A stretch of 64,000 nucleotides of DNA from G038396625 sp038396625 (GCA_038396625.1 CP121688.1:1054001-1118000); one strand, 5' to 3'. Counted from the stretch's first letter, positions 41,363 through 50,877 are shown. Program-made: numbers and translations. Notes: generated by a model not told the origin, from the letters alone.

Positions 41363-41986
41363 ATGTCGTACGAAATAGAAATTATTAGAAAGAATCAGCA
41401 AATAACTACTACTTGGGCAGGGGGAACAACAACGCAGCTAGCAATTTATCCAAAGGATGCCGTTTATAGTGAGCGCAATTTTAAATGGCGCATCAGTTCT
41501 GCTAAGGTAGAGTTGGAAGAATCACTCTTTACTTCACTTCCAGGGATTTGGAGATATATTATGGTGCTGGAAGGAGAAATGAAATTGGCGCATGAAAAAC
41601 ACCATCAAGCGTATTTAAAGCCCTTTGAACAAGATAGCTTCAGCGGAGCATGGACAACCCAAAGTTTCGGAAAAGTAACGGATTTTAACTTAATGGTGGC
41701 ACAAGGATGCGAGGGAAAGCTTCAATCCATCCATTTAGAAACACAAGATTGTAAAAAAATGAATATAAAACCCCTATCTTCTTCGGGAGCGCATCAAGCA
41801 ACAGAAGCCATCTACTGTGTAAAAGGCAATGTCAATGTGACAATTGATGACAATACACCAATAAATTTAGAAGCTGGGGATTTATGTATTCTAAATAGCA
41901 AGAATGAAGAAAGCGTTATAGCCATTACCCTAAGCAATGGTGGCGTTGAAACAGCTGACATTGTTAATAGTAGTGTTCTATATTAA
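41363..41986 (+). CDS. HutD/Ves-family bicupin protein
   Basis: A 207-residue bicupin. Opening WAGGTTTQLAIYPKDA.YSERNFKWRISSAKVE is the HutD signature, with the second cupin at about 120-205. HutD is linked to histidine utilisation in proteobacteria and thought to bind formylated intermediates as a regulator; here no hut genes are adjacent. ATG 41363 has AAAGGA eight bases upstream. It faces the amino-acid transporter operon across a shared terminator. Confidence 0.85.
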   Translation: MSYEIEIIRKNQQITTTWAGGTTTQLAIYPKDAVYSERNFKWRISSAKVELEESLFTSLPGIWRYIMVLEGEMKLAHEKHHQAYLKPFEQDSFSGAWTTQSFGKVTDFNLMVAQGCEGKLQSIHLETQDCKKMNIKPLSSSGAHQATEAIYCVKGNVNVTIDDNTPINLEAGDLCILNSKNEESVIAITLSNGGVETADIVNSSVLY

Positions 41987-42174
41987 AGGGAGGAAAACAT
42001 GGCTTCTGACAGAAGTTTGATAGGTATGTGTATAAAAAATGGGACTCCTAAAAATTAGAAGTCCTTATGCTGGAATTTCTGTAACATACCTTTACAAATA
42101 GCATACAGAAGAAATGTAATGAAATGATGAATATATCGTTAATTGTTTGAAAAATATTGAGCGAAACAATATGG

Positions 42175-42209
42175 AAAAAAGTAGAAGGATTCCTCACTTC
42201 TACTTTTTT
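42175..42209. terminator. Bidirectional terminator between HutD-like and transporter genes
   Basis: AAAAAAGTAGAAG / CTTCTACTTTTTT perfect stem with a nine-base loop; A and T tracts on both sides suit both strands. Confidence 0.85.
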
Positions 42210-42230
42210 ATGATAGGGCATGATAAAGGA

Positions 42231-43346
42231 TTAGTTAGGGAGTTGTGTAAGCAAATCTTTTCTCTTGATTTTCCAAATACCTATCGAAACAACAGGTACA
42301 ACATAGAATATAAAAAATCCCCATGTAATGGTACCATAACCTTTAGCAATTAATCCAATAAGGCCAAATTGTGCGATAAAAGTTCCAATGATGAGTAATG
42401 ATATGGTTAATGTAGGAGTAATCCATGAGGGCATCCCATTGCTTTTTTCTTTATAAACGGATGCAATTCGCTCATTAACTGCAAATATAAAACCTGTACC
42501 CGTTTCAATAAGTGTACCAAATAGTATAATTTGAAATATAATTTGAAAAGCAGGAACATTGATTGTCTCCAATATATAATTTGTTGGAACGGTAACCGTT
42601 AGTATGTCTGGATAAAATCCTATCATGGCTAAGTAAAGTAAAATGCCAGGGATGATGCCTATTAATCCTGCCAATATGCCTGCCCCTACTGCTTCTTTTC
42701 TCGTTTCAATGTGGCGAACAGAAAATAATACTGCAGGGATAATGCCTAAGTTATAAAAAGCATATTTAAAGCCTCCAAGTGCCCAACCACTTTTTATATT
42801 TCCACTAAATACAGAAGCAACAATGTGATCACCAAATTTTGTAAAACATACGATTAAAAATAAAATATATACACCATAGAGAAGAAAAGACCAATAGGAC
42901 AGAAACTTTTCAATTGTCTCTGAGCCGTTAAATACTAGGAAGCCTACACCTATCATCATACCTATAACACCAATATAATAATGAATACCAAATATTTCAT
43001 TCAAAATACTTCCAGCTGAGGATGCAATTACAGCAAGAACGATTAGAAGAAGCACAAAGTAACATAATTCATAGAGCCACCATGCCTTACCTAAAAGATT
43101 TGAAAAAAAAGTCCTATAATCATACGCTTTAAAAGTCCTTGCAAACTCAAAGGTAGCTGCACATACTAAAGACCAAATGATAGTAGAGATGGTAAGCATA
43201 GCAATTAGTCCGCCGAGAGTACCAAAATTCAAGAAAAATTCCACTAATTCTCTACCTGTACCGTATCCTCCAGCGATCACAACGGATTGAAATATGATGC
43301 CCGGTACAAAGTATTTTTTAAAGGTTTGTGATTTGACAAAATTCAT
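42231..43346 (-). CDS. YkvI-family membrane transporter
   Basis: A 371-residue protein with about ten membrane helices, of the YkvI family within the LeuT/APC-fold superfamily. Typical segments are VVIAGGYGTGRELVEFFLNFG near the N-terminus and FGTLIETGTGFIFAVNERI. AGGAGGG lies nine bases before ATG. Third gene of a minus-strand unit with two aminotransferase-like enzymes, so probably an amino-acid or amino-acid-derivative carrier. Substrate unknown. Confidence 0.87.
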   Translation of the reverse strand: MNFVKSQTFKKYFVPGIIFQSVVIAGGYGTGRELVEFFLNFGTLGGLIAMLTISTIIWSLVCAATFEFARTFKAYDYRTFFSNLLGKAWWLYELCYFVLLLIVLAVIASSAGSILNEIFGIHYYIGVIGMMIGVGFLVFNGSETIEKFLSYWSFLLYGVYILFLIVCFTKFGDHIVASVFSGNIKSGWALGGFKYAFYNLGIIPAVLFSVRHIETRKEAVGAGILAGLIGIIPGILLYLAMIGFYPDILTVTVPTNYILETINVPAFQIIFQIILFGTLIETGTGFIFAVNERIASVYKEKSNGMPSWITPTLTISLLIIGTFIAQFGLIGLIAKGYGTITWGFFIFYVVPVVSIGIWKIKRKDLLTQLPN

Positions 43347-43373
43347 ATTTGTTTTCCCTCCTTTTTTATTTAA

Positions 43374-43416
43374 TTGCTTATCATGTATTTTGATGAATAA
43401 AATACATGATAAGCAA
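43374..43416. repeat. Intercistronic 18-bp-stem hairpin
   Basis: TTGCTTATCATGTATTTT pairs perfectly with its inverted copy around a seven-base loop, between the class III aminotransferase and the transporter gene. No T tract follows on the minus strand, so it may tune downstream expression rather than end transcription. Confidence 0.65.
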
Positions 43417-43449
43417 TGGAACCATATTTGCTTTTTAAAATCATGAAAA

Positions 43450-44802
43450 CTACCAGCCCTTTGCCATTTCTAGTACATCATCGGAGATTTTACCATCTAG
43501 ATATTCTTGCATAGCATCTTCGATAATATCGAGGGCTTCTTTGAGTTCTTCCTTAGAAATTACTAATGGAGGTTGAATCCTCAACACACCATCCGCTAAA
43601 AAAATTAACAATACACCTCTTTCCCAGCATCGATAACAAATCTTTGCGGCTGCATCTCTATTGCCCGTTTTTGTCGTTCTATCTGTCACCAAATCTATAC
43701 CGATTGATAAACCTAATCCCCTTACATCACCAATGATTTCAAATTTATTTTTCATACATTCAAATCTCTCTTTAACATACATTCCTAAGTCAGTTGCCTT
43801 TTGCAGAAGATTTTCATCTCTAATAACATGGATGGTTTCTAGGGCAGCACTACAGGATAAAGCATTACCGCTCATAGTAAAAAGATGAGCAGGGGGTTGT
43901 AGGCTATCCATAATTTCACTCCTTGCAACAATAGCACTTAAAGGAACACCAGAAGCCATGGATTTTCCCATGATGATCATATCAGGTACGATGTTGAAAT
44001 GTTCAATACAAAACCATTTTCCTGTTCTTCCAAATCCTTGCTGGACTTCTTCACTGACAAAAAGGATATTATTGGCTTTACACAAATCATAAATTGCTTT
44101 TATATATTTATAGGGTGGAACAATGAGGCCAGCATCACCAGCGATCGGTTCAATGACAACAGCAGCAATTTCATCAGCAGGTAGATAGGTTGACAAAGCC
44201 ATTTTAAAATCATTTAAACATTCAATATTGCATGTATCTTTATCGCAGTGATAAGGACATCTATAGCAGTTAGGATATTTTATGTGTTCAATTTCTGGCA
44301 GTGTAGGACCTATTTTTCTTCTCATGTTCAAGCTGAGAGCAGAAAGGGATAATGCACCATAGGTTGAACCATGATAGGAACCTACATAAGAAATAATTTT
44401 TTTTCTTCCCGTAAAAGCACGAGCAATTTTGATCATTCCATCGTTTGCATCGGAGCCAGTGAGCCCAAAAACTACTTTTTTGTCAAAATCGCCAGGTGTT
44501 ATCTGACAAAGTGCTTCTCCCAATTTGACTAAAGGCTCAGAAAATGTGTATGCAGCAGTATAACTGATATAATGATTCATTTGTTCCTTCATTGCTTCTA
44601 TAATTCTTGGGTTACTATGACCTGTGTTTAGAGATGAAGCACTGGCAAGCAGGTCAATGTACTTGTTTCCATCAAAATCTTCAATAATTGCGCCATAGCC
44701 TTTTTTTATCACGATGGGATAATATGGAATTCTAGCAAACCCAGGATAAATTTTGCTGTCTCGATCTAAAATTTCTTTACTACTTTGATATTGAAATTGC
44801 AT
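43450..44802 (-). CDS. Class III PLP-dependent aminotransferase
   Basis: A 450-residue enzyme of the acetylornithine/GABA aminotransferase class. GLTGSDANDGMIKIARAFTGR, VVIEPIAGDAG, and the PLP lysine in DMIIMGKSMASGVPLSA. An unusual cysteine-rich insert (YPNCYRCPYHCDKDTCNIEC) at about 175-195 could bind a metal; similar inserts occur in some clostridial members. AAAGGGGG before ATG. Cotranscribed with the aminotransferase upstream (34-base gap) and a transporter downstream. Exact substrate unknown. Confidence 0.92.
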   Translation of the reverse strand: MQFQYQSSKEILDRDSKIYPGFARIPYYPIVIKKGYGAIIEDFDGNKYIDLLASASSLNTGHSNPRIIEAMKEQMNHYISYTAAYTFSEPLVKLGEALCQITPGDFDKKVVFGLTGSDANDGMIKIARAFTGRKKIISYVGSYHGSTYGALSLSALSLNMRRKIGPTLPEIEHIKYPNCYRCPYHCDKDTCNIECLNDFKMALSTYLPADEIAAVVIEPIAGDAGLIVPPYKYIKAIYDLCKANNILFVSEEVQQGFGRTGKWFCIEHFNIVPDMIIMGKSMASGVPLSAIVARSEIMDSLQPPAHLFTMSGNALSCSAALETIHVIRDENLLQKATDLGMYVKERFECMKNKFEIIGDVRGLGLSIGIDLVTDRTTKTGNRDAAAKICYRCWERGVLLIFLADGVLRIQPPLVISKEELKEALDIIEDAMQEYLDGKISDDVLEMAKGW

Positions 44803-44836
44803 CTTCAGTCCCCCTTTAGCACATGTAATCCGTTAT

Positions 44837-45940
44837 TTAAAGCCTACTTTCTATTTCACTAAAAACTTTCATTAATGAATCCATAGAAGAAGAAATTCTT
44901 AATCGTACGAAGCTCTTATCAAGACCAATAAATCCTTTACCTGATATAGTGAGAATATTATATCTTTTTAACATTTCCTCGAAATCTATTTGAGGGTCAG
45001 GGTGCTTAATAGTCATAATAGGTACATCAAAATCTGTTTCTAAAACAATCAATTTATGAAGCTTATGCATGAGCTGTTTTTTAGCCAAACGTATTTTCTG
45101 TCTGCAGTCATTGAGGAATGTTGTGTCTTTTAATGCAGCGGTAGCGAGATATCGTGCAATGCCATTCATGCTGTAGGGATTTGATATTTTGGCGTAATAA
45201 TCTGCTAAAGCTTTTGAAGTAACAAGATATCCTGCTCTTATACCAGCAAGTCCTAATCCCTTAGAGAAGGTTCTCAAAACAAACAAATTGTCATAATTAT
45301 TTAAAAGGGACATGGCTGAATTTGATTGATCCATAAAATCACCGTATGCTTCATCGATAATGACACAAATATCTAGATCATGGGCTTTCTTTACAATCTC
45401 TTCGATAGCAGATACAGGAATAATTTGTCCCGTTGGATTATTAGGATTATCTAAATAAATGAGTTTGTACTGTTTGTTGATCTTCTCTAAAAACAGCTTA
45501 GGCATAAATTTATAGTTGTTTTCCATTGTCATTAATTGATAATCATAGATCCCATCATAGCTTTGTATATCGTCAATAAAGTCCGTAAACTGGGGAGAAT
45601 ATCCTAATACCTTAGATTTATAATCCAAAAACAATTTGTTGATTTTATAGATGATATCTATTGAACCATTTTCAAGTAAGATATGGTTGTATTGTAAGTG
45701 GATGACATTATGCCAATAGTTTATAATGGCTTCTTTTAAAGCTTCATTTGATTCAGGATAAGCATGCACAAGCTCTGGAGAAAGATTTGTTAGTGATTTT
45801 TTTACTTCTTCAGAAAAACCGAATGGATTTATGCCTGAAGAACAATCAATACACGTATAGGAATTGACTGATAAAGCGCTTTCATTTGCGTAACTATTTT
45901 TATAAAGACTTAAAATACTTGGTTTTATAGCAAAGTTCAT
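44837..45940 (-). CDS. Class I/II PLP-dependent aminotransferase or decarboxylase (HisC/CobD-like)
   Basis: A 367-residue fold-type I PLP enzyme resembling histidinol-phosphate aminotransferase and threonine-phosphate decarboxylase. DCSSGINPFG at the N-terminus is typical of the CobD-like branch; YLDNPNNPTGQ, IIDEAYGDF and PLP lysine in RTFSKGLGLAGIRAGY follow. No his or cob genes are nearby, so it belongs to the local amino-acid pathway. ATG 45940 has AAGGAG eight bases upstream. First gene after a sigma-54 promoter. Confidence 0.9.
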   Translation of the reverse strand: MNFAIKPSILSLYKNSYANESALSVNSYTCIDCSSGINPFGFSEEVKKSLTNLSPELVHAYPESNEALKEAIINYWHNVIHLQYNHILLENGSIDIIYKINKLFLDYKSKVLGYSPQFTDFIDDIQSYDGIYDYQLMTMENNYKFMPKLFLEKINKQYKLIYLDNPNNPTGQIIPVSAIEEIVKKAHDLDICVIIDEAYGDFMDQSNSAMSLLNNYDNLFVLRTFSKGLGLAGIRAGYLVTSKALADYYAKISNPYSMNGIARYLATAALKDTTFLNDCRQKIRLAKKQLMHKLHKLIVLETDFDVPIMTIKHPDPQIDFEEMLKRYNILTISGKGFIGLDKSFVRLRISSSMDSLMKVFSEIESRL

Positions 45941-45990
45941 TGTAGACACTCCTTTTACCGATGGATCTAGTATTTACTCATTAGCTTAAA

Positions 45991-46006
45991 GCAAAAGAAA
46001 TGCCAA
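45991..46006 (-). promoter_or_regulatory. Sigma-54 promoter of the aminotransferase-transporter operon
   Basis: Minus strand TTGGCATTTCTTTTGC with GG and GC 12 bases apart, ending about 50 bases before the first gene. The divergent gene encodes a sigma-54 activator. Confidence 0.82.
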
Positions 46007-46449
46007 ATAGAAGAAAAGAGGTACCCCATACAAAGCATTAAAGTGTTATATGAGATTAGAATGTTGAAAAAACTGTGTTTGAGGATTGAATAAATATCAA
46101 ATAAAATATATAAATAAAAATGAAATAAAGAAAATTATCTATAAAGTGTTGATTTGTCAAAGGAATTTTGCATATACTTATAGATAATGTTACAAAATGT
46201 AGCATGGCCTATAACTGAATAAATATTAGCTAGTTTCTAATAATGATTGAGAGGATAAAAATTGTCTTCATAACTTTTTATAAAAATGTGTGTGTAATGA
46301 GGGGAGGTGAGATAGGGTGAAGTAGCATGAAAAGTTGCAAAAAAGAAAATGAACGAACATGTACCAAAAAGTTACATGTGAAAATATAAGATAATATATA
46401 GCATAGGTCTATTAAATGAATCGATACAGGAAGTAGGTAGGTGAGTAAA
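46007..46449. promoter_or_regulatory. Divergent control region with candidate activator sites
   Basis: Upstream of the sigma-54 promoter are two dyads: TGTTACA-AAA-TGTAGCA (46188-46204) and ACATGTA-N9-TACATGT (46357-46379). They share TGTA/TACA half-sites at typical enhancer distances and could bind the adjacent activator. No gene is seen. Confidence 0.5.
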
Positions 46450-48213
46450 ATGAAGGACAACACGCTGAGAAAATTTTTAGATAACAATACCAAAACATCA
46501 AATAAAAACAAACAGTTAGATCATTCTAGTCAATTAGGGAAAGTATTTTTTGATATGCTTTCGTGTATGATCTTAGAAGCTCAAATAATGGTCTTGCTCA
46601 TAGATGATGCATACAGGATAAAAAGTATTTTTTCTAATGATGAGAAAAAATATGATTGTTTTACAGATAGAAGACTCCTATTGAAAGATTGTATGTGTGA
46701 ACAAAGTTTGTTGTTAGAAACATATGAGCATACCAATATCTATGCTTATATTTCAAGATTATTTTCATATCATTGTCATAAATATCGCTTTGTTATTATT
46801 GCACTAAAAGAGGAAGAGCAAAAACATAAGCTGCTTATTGAAAAATTAAATAAGGCGATGACCCGGTGCATAGCATATCATAATCATACATATGCTTCAT
46901 ATGAAAATTTACTAAAGTATCTAGATGCTATTGATGATGGCATTTCCGCCTGTGATAGCAGTGGAACTTTACAATATATCAATAAATCAGCATGTAGTAT
47001 GATTGAAGGAGAAAGAGAAGAATTGTTGCATCAAAGAATAGATGTATTAACATCTAATGCTATTTTAAGTCAGGTGATTAAAAATAAAAAAGCCTATATG
47101 GATTTTGAATATTTTCTTCAATATAAAAATAAAACCTTTCACCTTATGAATTCTGCATATCCTGTATATGATGAAAATAAAAAGCTAATAGGTGCTATTG
47201 ATATATTTAAAAGAATTAAAAGATCTATGAAGGTTGCCAATGAATTGGCAGGATATGAAGCTGTCTATAGATTTGAAAACTTTATTGGTAAAAGTAAAGT
47301 TTTTCAGGAGCGTATAGATCTAGCAAGAAAATTTGCACAAAGCAATAAGAATATCCTCATCATCGGAGAAAGTGGAACGGGGAAAGAACTTTTTGCCCAA
47401 GCAATACATAACTTCAGTAGAAGAGGGAATGGTCCTTTCGTAGCAATTAATTGTGCAAGTTTTCCAAAGGATCTCTTTGATAGTGAACTCTTTGGGTATG
47501 ATGAAGGTGCATTTACAGGAGCGAGGAAGGGAGGAAAGGTAGGTAAGTTTGAACTGGCGAATGGAGGTACTCTGTTTTTAGATGAGATTGGAGAAATGTC
47601 TATTCATTTACAAGCTAAGCTACTAAGAGTATTAGAAACGAGATCCATCAGTAGAATAGGGAGCAATAAAAAAATAGATGTAGATGTTAGAATCATTGCA
47701 GCAACGAATCGGAATCTTGAACAGATGGTTAAAAATAATAATTTTAGAGGAGATTTATACTATAGATTAAGAGTATTATACTTAAATCTGCCTCCTTTAA
47801 TAGAACGAAATGAAGATATTATTGAATTAACCAACTATTTTATTGATAAATTTTCAAAGGATGCCAATAAAAGAATAAAGGGGATAGATGAAGAAGCAAA
47901 GCATCTATTAAAATCCTATAGATGGCCTGGTAATATTAGAGAACTTGAAAATATTATAGCTTTATCATTATTCTTTTGTGAAGGTCAATACATAACAAAG
48001 GAAGATTTGATAAGAGCTGGCCTAAAAAATATGGACAATCATTTTCAAAATCAAGAAAAGAATGTTTCGAAATTATCAGATATAAATAAAGAACTTATAC
48101 TACAAACTTTAGAGAACACAAATGGGAATAAAAGAAAAGCCGCACAGATATTGGGTATTTCGCGAAATACGATATATAGAACTTTAAAGAAATATAATGA
48201 GGAGAGTAAATAG
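46450..48213 (+). CDS. Sigma-54-dependent transcriptional activator with PAS domain
   Basis: A 587-residue enhancer-binding protein. The N-terminal region (about 1-150) is of unknown type, followed by a PAS domain (about 155-260; GISACDSSGTLQYINKSAC) and the AAA+ domain with Walker A GESGTGKE, the GAFTGA loop and GTLFLDEIGEM. The Fis-type HTH is at the C-terminus (GNKRKAAQILGISRNTIYRTL). No receiver domain, so it probably responds to a ligand through PAS or the N-terminus. Divergent from the sigma-54 promoter at 45991 and likely its activator, as with RocR/PrdR-type regulators. Confidence 0.93.
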   Translation: MKDNTLRKFLDNNTKTSNKNKQLDHSSQLGKVFFDMLSCMILEAQIMVLLIDDAYRIKSIFSNDEKKYDCFTDRRLLLKDCMCEQSLLLETYEHTNIYAYISRLFSYHCHKYRFVIIALKEEEQKHKLLIEKLNKAMTRCIAYHNHTYASYENLLKYLDAIDDGISACDSSGTLQYINKSACSMIEGEREELLHQRIDVLTSNAILSQVIKNKKAYMDFEYFLQYKNKTFHLMNSAYPVYDENKKLIGAIDIFKRIKRSMKVANELAGYEAVYRFENFIGKSKVFQERIDLARKFAQSNKNILIIGESGTGKELFAQAIHNFSRRGNGPFVAINCASFPKDLFDSELFGYDEGAFTGARKGGKVGKFELANGGTLFLDEIGEMSIHLQAKLLRVLETRSISRIGSNKKIDVDVRIIAATNRNLEQMVKNNNFRGDLYYRLRVLYLNLPPLIERNEDIIELTNYFIDKFSKDANKRIKGIDEEAKHLLKSYRWPGNIRELENIIALSLFFCEGQYITKEDLIRAGLKNMDNHFQNQEKNVSKLSDINKELILQTLENTNGNKRKAAQILGISRNTIYRTLKKYNEESK

Positions 48214-48340
48214 ACGCATAAGCAGTAGCTGATCCCTATGAAAATCTTTTGAATTTTAAAAAAATCTAGATTTAAAGAGTTTTTTTTGCTATAATACTAA
48301 GTAAATAATGTTGTATATAAGAACAAGGAGGAATAACTGT

Positions 48341-48682
48341 TTGTTGTATGAAAAGAATACAGTTTATATCTTAGGAACCTCAAAGATCAATAAAAATGAT
48401 CCAATTGCAGCAATGTATGATATTTTTTTTATTGGCATTATTGTAAAAAAAGACACTAGTGAGATTGTTGATGTGACATGTAATATGGTCAGAGATGTTA
48501 CCAGTGATTTTATTAAGTCCATATTATTAGGATATCAGTTAGCAGAAGATATAGAAAAGATTGCAGATGAAATTCAAGATAGATTTTATGGTATGGCACA
48601 AAAGGCTGTGATTGCAGCTGTAAAGGATGCGCGCAACAAATATATCATGATTAAGAATTCTAAAAAAGATATAAAAGCGTAG
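48341..48682 (+). CDS. DUF3870 domain protein
   Basis: A 113-residue soluble protein of the DUF3870 family: IVDVTCNMVRDVTSDFIKSI and GMAQKAVIAAVKDARNKY are its hallmark segments. It frequently neighbours amino-acid catabolic genes in Firmicutes, but its biochemical role is unknown. Start TTG 48341 with AGGAGG nine bases upstream; an in-frame ATG at 48308 precedes that site. Separated from the next genes by a terminator hairpin. Confidence 0.82.
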   Translation: MLYEKNTVYILGTSKINKNDPIAAMYDIFFIGIIVKKDTSEIVDVTCNMVRDVTSDFIKSILLGYQLAEDIEKIADEIQDRFYGMAQKAVIAAVKDARNKYIMIKNSKKDIKA

Positions 48683-48756
48683 CCTCAAAAAACAATATAG
48701 AGTATGTTTTGTTCGCTGTGTATATAGATTCACCTCTATATATAAAGGTAAGCAAG

Positions 48757-48790
48757 ACCCAGTTGACATTTTGTTGAACTGGGTTTTTTT
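48757..48790 (+). terminator. Terminator between DUF3870 and the cyclase-like genes
   Basis: ACCCAGTT/AACTGGGT stem, 12-base loop, T7 tract. Only about 30 bases separate it from the next gene, so that gene needs read-through or its own promoter here. Confidence 0.85.
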
Positions 48791-48818
48791 ATATTTTTGA
48801 CAAGAGGGGGAAGAGAAA

Positions 48819-49610
48819 ATGTGCAATATGGATTTTGCTAAACCATCAGAAGTAAGACAAATGATCAGAAAAAGTACATTTAAACAGCCTACGGCGGGTA
48901 TTTGTAGAGGATATGCCCAAGGAAACCTAGTAACTTTACCTAAAAAGCTCGCTTATGATTTTTTGCTGTTTGCGCAAAGGAATCCAAAGCCATGTCCGAT
49001 ATTGGAAGTTACAGATGTGGGTTCTAAAGAGTTCAAAGACTGTGCCCCAGGATCAGATATCACTACAGATATTCCCAAATACCGTATATATGAAAAAGGA
49101 GAGCTTGTAGGAGAATATGAGGAAATCCAAAGGTTTTGGCAAGATGATTTTGTATCTTTTTTACTTGGATGCAGCTTTACCTTCGAAGCAGCTTTGATAG
49201 AGGAAAATATAGAGGTACGTCACATACAGGCACAAACCAATGTACCTATGTATATAACCAATATCCAATGCAAACCAGCAGGTGTATTTGCAGGACCTAT
49301 GGTTGTAAGTATGAGGCCAATTCCTTTTGATCAAGTGGTAAAAGCAGTACAAATTACTTCAAGATATCCTAGTGTCCATGGCGCCCCTGTTCATATTGGA
49401 GACCCAAAACATATAGGCATTCATGATATTTATGCGCCAGATTTTGGTGATGCTGTAGAGATAAAAGAAAATGAGATTCCTGTATTTTGGGCATGTGGTG
49501 TTACACCTCAAGCAGCAGCCATGTATGTAAAGCCAGATATCATGATTACCCATGCTCCGGGACATATGTTTATTACAGACATAAAAAATCACACATTAAG
49601 TGTGCTTTAG
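48819..49610 (+). CDS. DUF1445 protein (D-glutamate cyclase N-terminal domain-like / YcsI family)
   Basis: A 263-residue protein of the DUF1445 'putative hydro-lyase' family. GICRGYAQGNLVTLPKKLA, the acidic segment DCAPGSDITTDIPKYRIYE, FLLGCSFTFEAAL, and the C-terminal PVFWACGVTPQAAAM..THAPGHMFITD are typical. In vertebrate D-glutamate cyclase (DGLUCY), this domain is joined to a DUF4392-type domain; here the DUF4392 gene follows immediately. Expected chemistry: conversion between D-glutamate and 5-oxo-D-proline, by inference. AGAGGGGGAAGAG before ATG. Confidence 0.88.
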   Translation: MCNMDFAKPSEVRQMIRKSTFKQPTAGICRGYAQGNLVTLPKKLAYDFLLFAQRNPKPCPILEVTDVGSKEFKDCAPGSDITTDIPKYRIYEKGELVGEYEEIQRFWQDDFVSFLLGCSFTFEAALIEENIEVRHIQAQTNVPMYITNIQCKPAGVFAGPMVVSMRPIPFDQVVKAVQITSRYPSVHGAPVHIGDPKHIGIHDIYAPDFGDAVEIKENEIPVFWACGVTPQAAAMYVKPDIMITHAPGHMFITDIKNHTLSVL

Positions 49611-49672
49611 TGAGAAGCCCATATAATAAAAGACGTATGACATGATCATACAAAAGAAGGAGCTGAGGGATT

Positions 49673-50572
49673 TTGGAGCAAAAACATTTCTACCAAATTG
49701 ATACTATTATGAGGAAAAATCTAGAGCAAAGAGGGATGGAGAAAATTTATTTAAAGGGAGAACTTGAAAAAGCTGCTAAAGAGCTACTAAAAAGTCACAC
49801 AGTCTTTATTGTTACAGGTTTTTGTATAAGGGATACCCTCACAGGAGAGACAGACGGACCCATTGGAGCTGTGTCCTTAGCAGGGGCATTAGAGGCATTG
49901 GGAAAAAAAGTAGTGCTTATAACAGATAAATATTCTAAGGATATGCTGTATCGATGTTGTGAAGTCAAAAAATTAAAGGCACCGATAGAGATTGTACCCT
50001 ATGAAGAGGCAGAAGGATTTTGTACCAAACTATTAGATCAGTATCAGCCCTCCCATATTGTAGGGATAGAAAGACCTGGAAGAGCGAAAGATGGTCACTG
50101 TTATTCAATGCGGGGAGAAAGTCTTCGTGATATTGTACCAAACACAGACATCTTATTTAAAGAAGGAAAAGCAAGAGGGATGATTACATTGGCTGTGGGC
50201 GATGGGGGAAATGAAGTAGGTATGGGGAACGTGTGTAAAGAAGTAGCGCAATTTGTAAATAGAGGAAGTCAAATATGTGCAATAGAGTGTGTGGATTATC
50301 TTATTGTGACTGGTATATCTAATTGGGGAGGACATGGTTTGACTGCCGCACTTTCTTTATTAACGAATAGAATGCTTTTGCACAATCAAAGTATAGAAAT
50401 AAGTTTATTGAAGCATATGATTGATGCAGGGGCAGTGGATGGATGTACGAAAAAAAGGGAATTAACAGTAGATGGATTAAGCTTAGAAGAGAATCTAAAA
50501 GTCCTTGAAGCATTAAGAACTATCGTTGAAGTCGGATTATCTAATCATCATGACAGTGCAATGGTAATATAA
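49673..50572 (+). CDS. DUF4392 protein (D-glutamate cyclase C-terminal domain-like)
   Basis: A 299-residue protein of the DUF4392 family. FIVTGFCIRDTLTGETDGPIGAVSLAGAL near the start, HIVGIERPGRAKDGHCYSMRG, and TLAVGDGGNEVGMGN resemble the C-terminal domain of vertebrate D-glutamate cyclase. Start TTG 49673; AAGGAG lies about 11 bases upstream. It follows the DUF1445 gene by 62 bases. Probably acts with that protein on D-glutamate/5-oxoproline. Confidence 0.88.
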   Translation: MEQKHFYQIDTIMRKNLEQRGMEKIYLKGELEKAAKELLKSHTVFIVTGFCIRDTLTGETDGPIGAVSLAGALEALGKKVVLITDKYSKDMLYRCCEVKKLKAPIEIVPYEEAEGFCTKLLDQYQPSHIVGIERPGRAKDGHCYSMRGESLRDIVPNTDILFKEGKARGMITLAVGDGGNEVGMGNVCKEVAQFVNRGSQICAIECVDYLIVTGISNWGGHGLTAALSLLTNRMLLHNQSIEISLLKHMIDAGAVDGCTKKRELTVDGLSLEENLKVLEALRTIVEVGLSNHHDSAMVI

Positions 50573-50601
50573 AGGAGAGCTTCTGAAAATAATTTTAAAA
50601 A

Positions 50602-50624
50602 CTGGACAGCTTTTTGCTGTCCAG
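50602..50624 (-). terminator. Terminator of the KTSC gene
   Basis: Perfect CTGGACAGC/GCTGTCCAG stem; on the minus strand it is followed by TTTTT. May also serve the convergent plus-strand gene. Confidence 0.75.
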
Positions 50625-50664
50625 CAGTCTTTAGAGAAAACTTTGAATAAATGTAAAAAGTCCT

Positions 50665-50877
50665 TTAGTCAACTTGTTGATAAGGATAATGATTCCGAAC
50701 ATGAGCGTGAAGATAATAACCAGGATAATCTGCATTAACGAGCGCATCATAAATAAAGGAAGGTACATTATAATGATGATAAACCTCGCCAGAAATAAAT
50801 TTGATTTCTAGTACTTGATTGGAAGGATCGTAACCAATAAAATCAAGGTTGTTTGCACATATTTTCGTTTGCTTCAT
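50665..50877 (-). CDS. KTSC-domain protein
   Basis: A 70-residue protein that consists of one KTSC domain: IGYDPSNQVLEIKFISGEVYH, VPSFIYDALVNADYPGYYLHAHVRNHY. The domain is found alone or fused to nucleases and synthetases; its function is unknown, possibly nucleic-acid or protein binding. GGAGTGG lies before ATG on the minus strand. Confidence 0.82.
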   Translation of the reverse strand: MKQTKICANNLDFIGYDPSNQVLEIKFISGEVYHHYNVPSFIYDALVNADYPGYYLHAHVRNHYPYQQVD

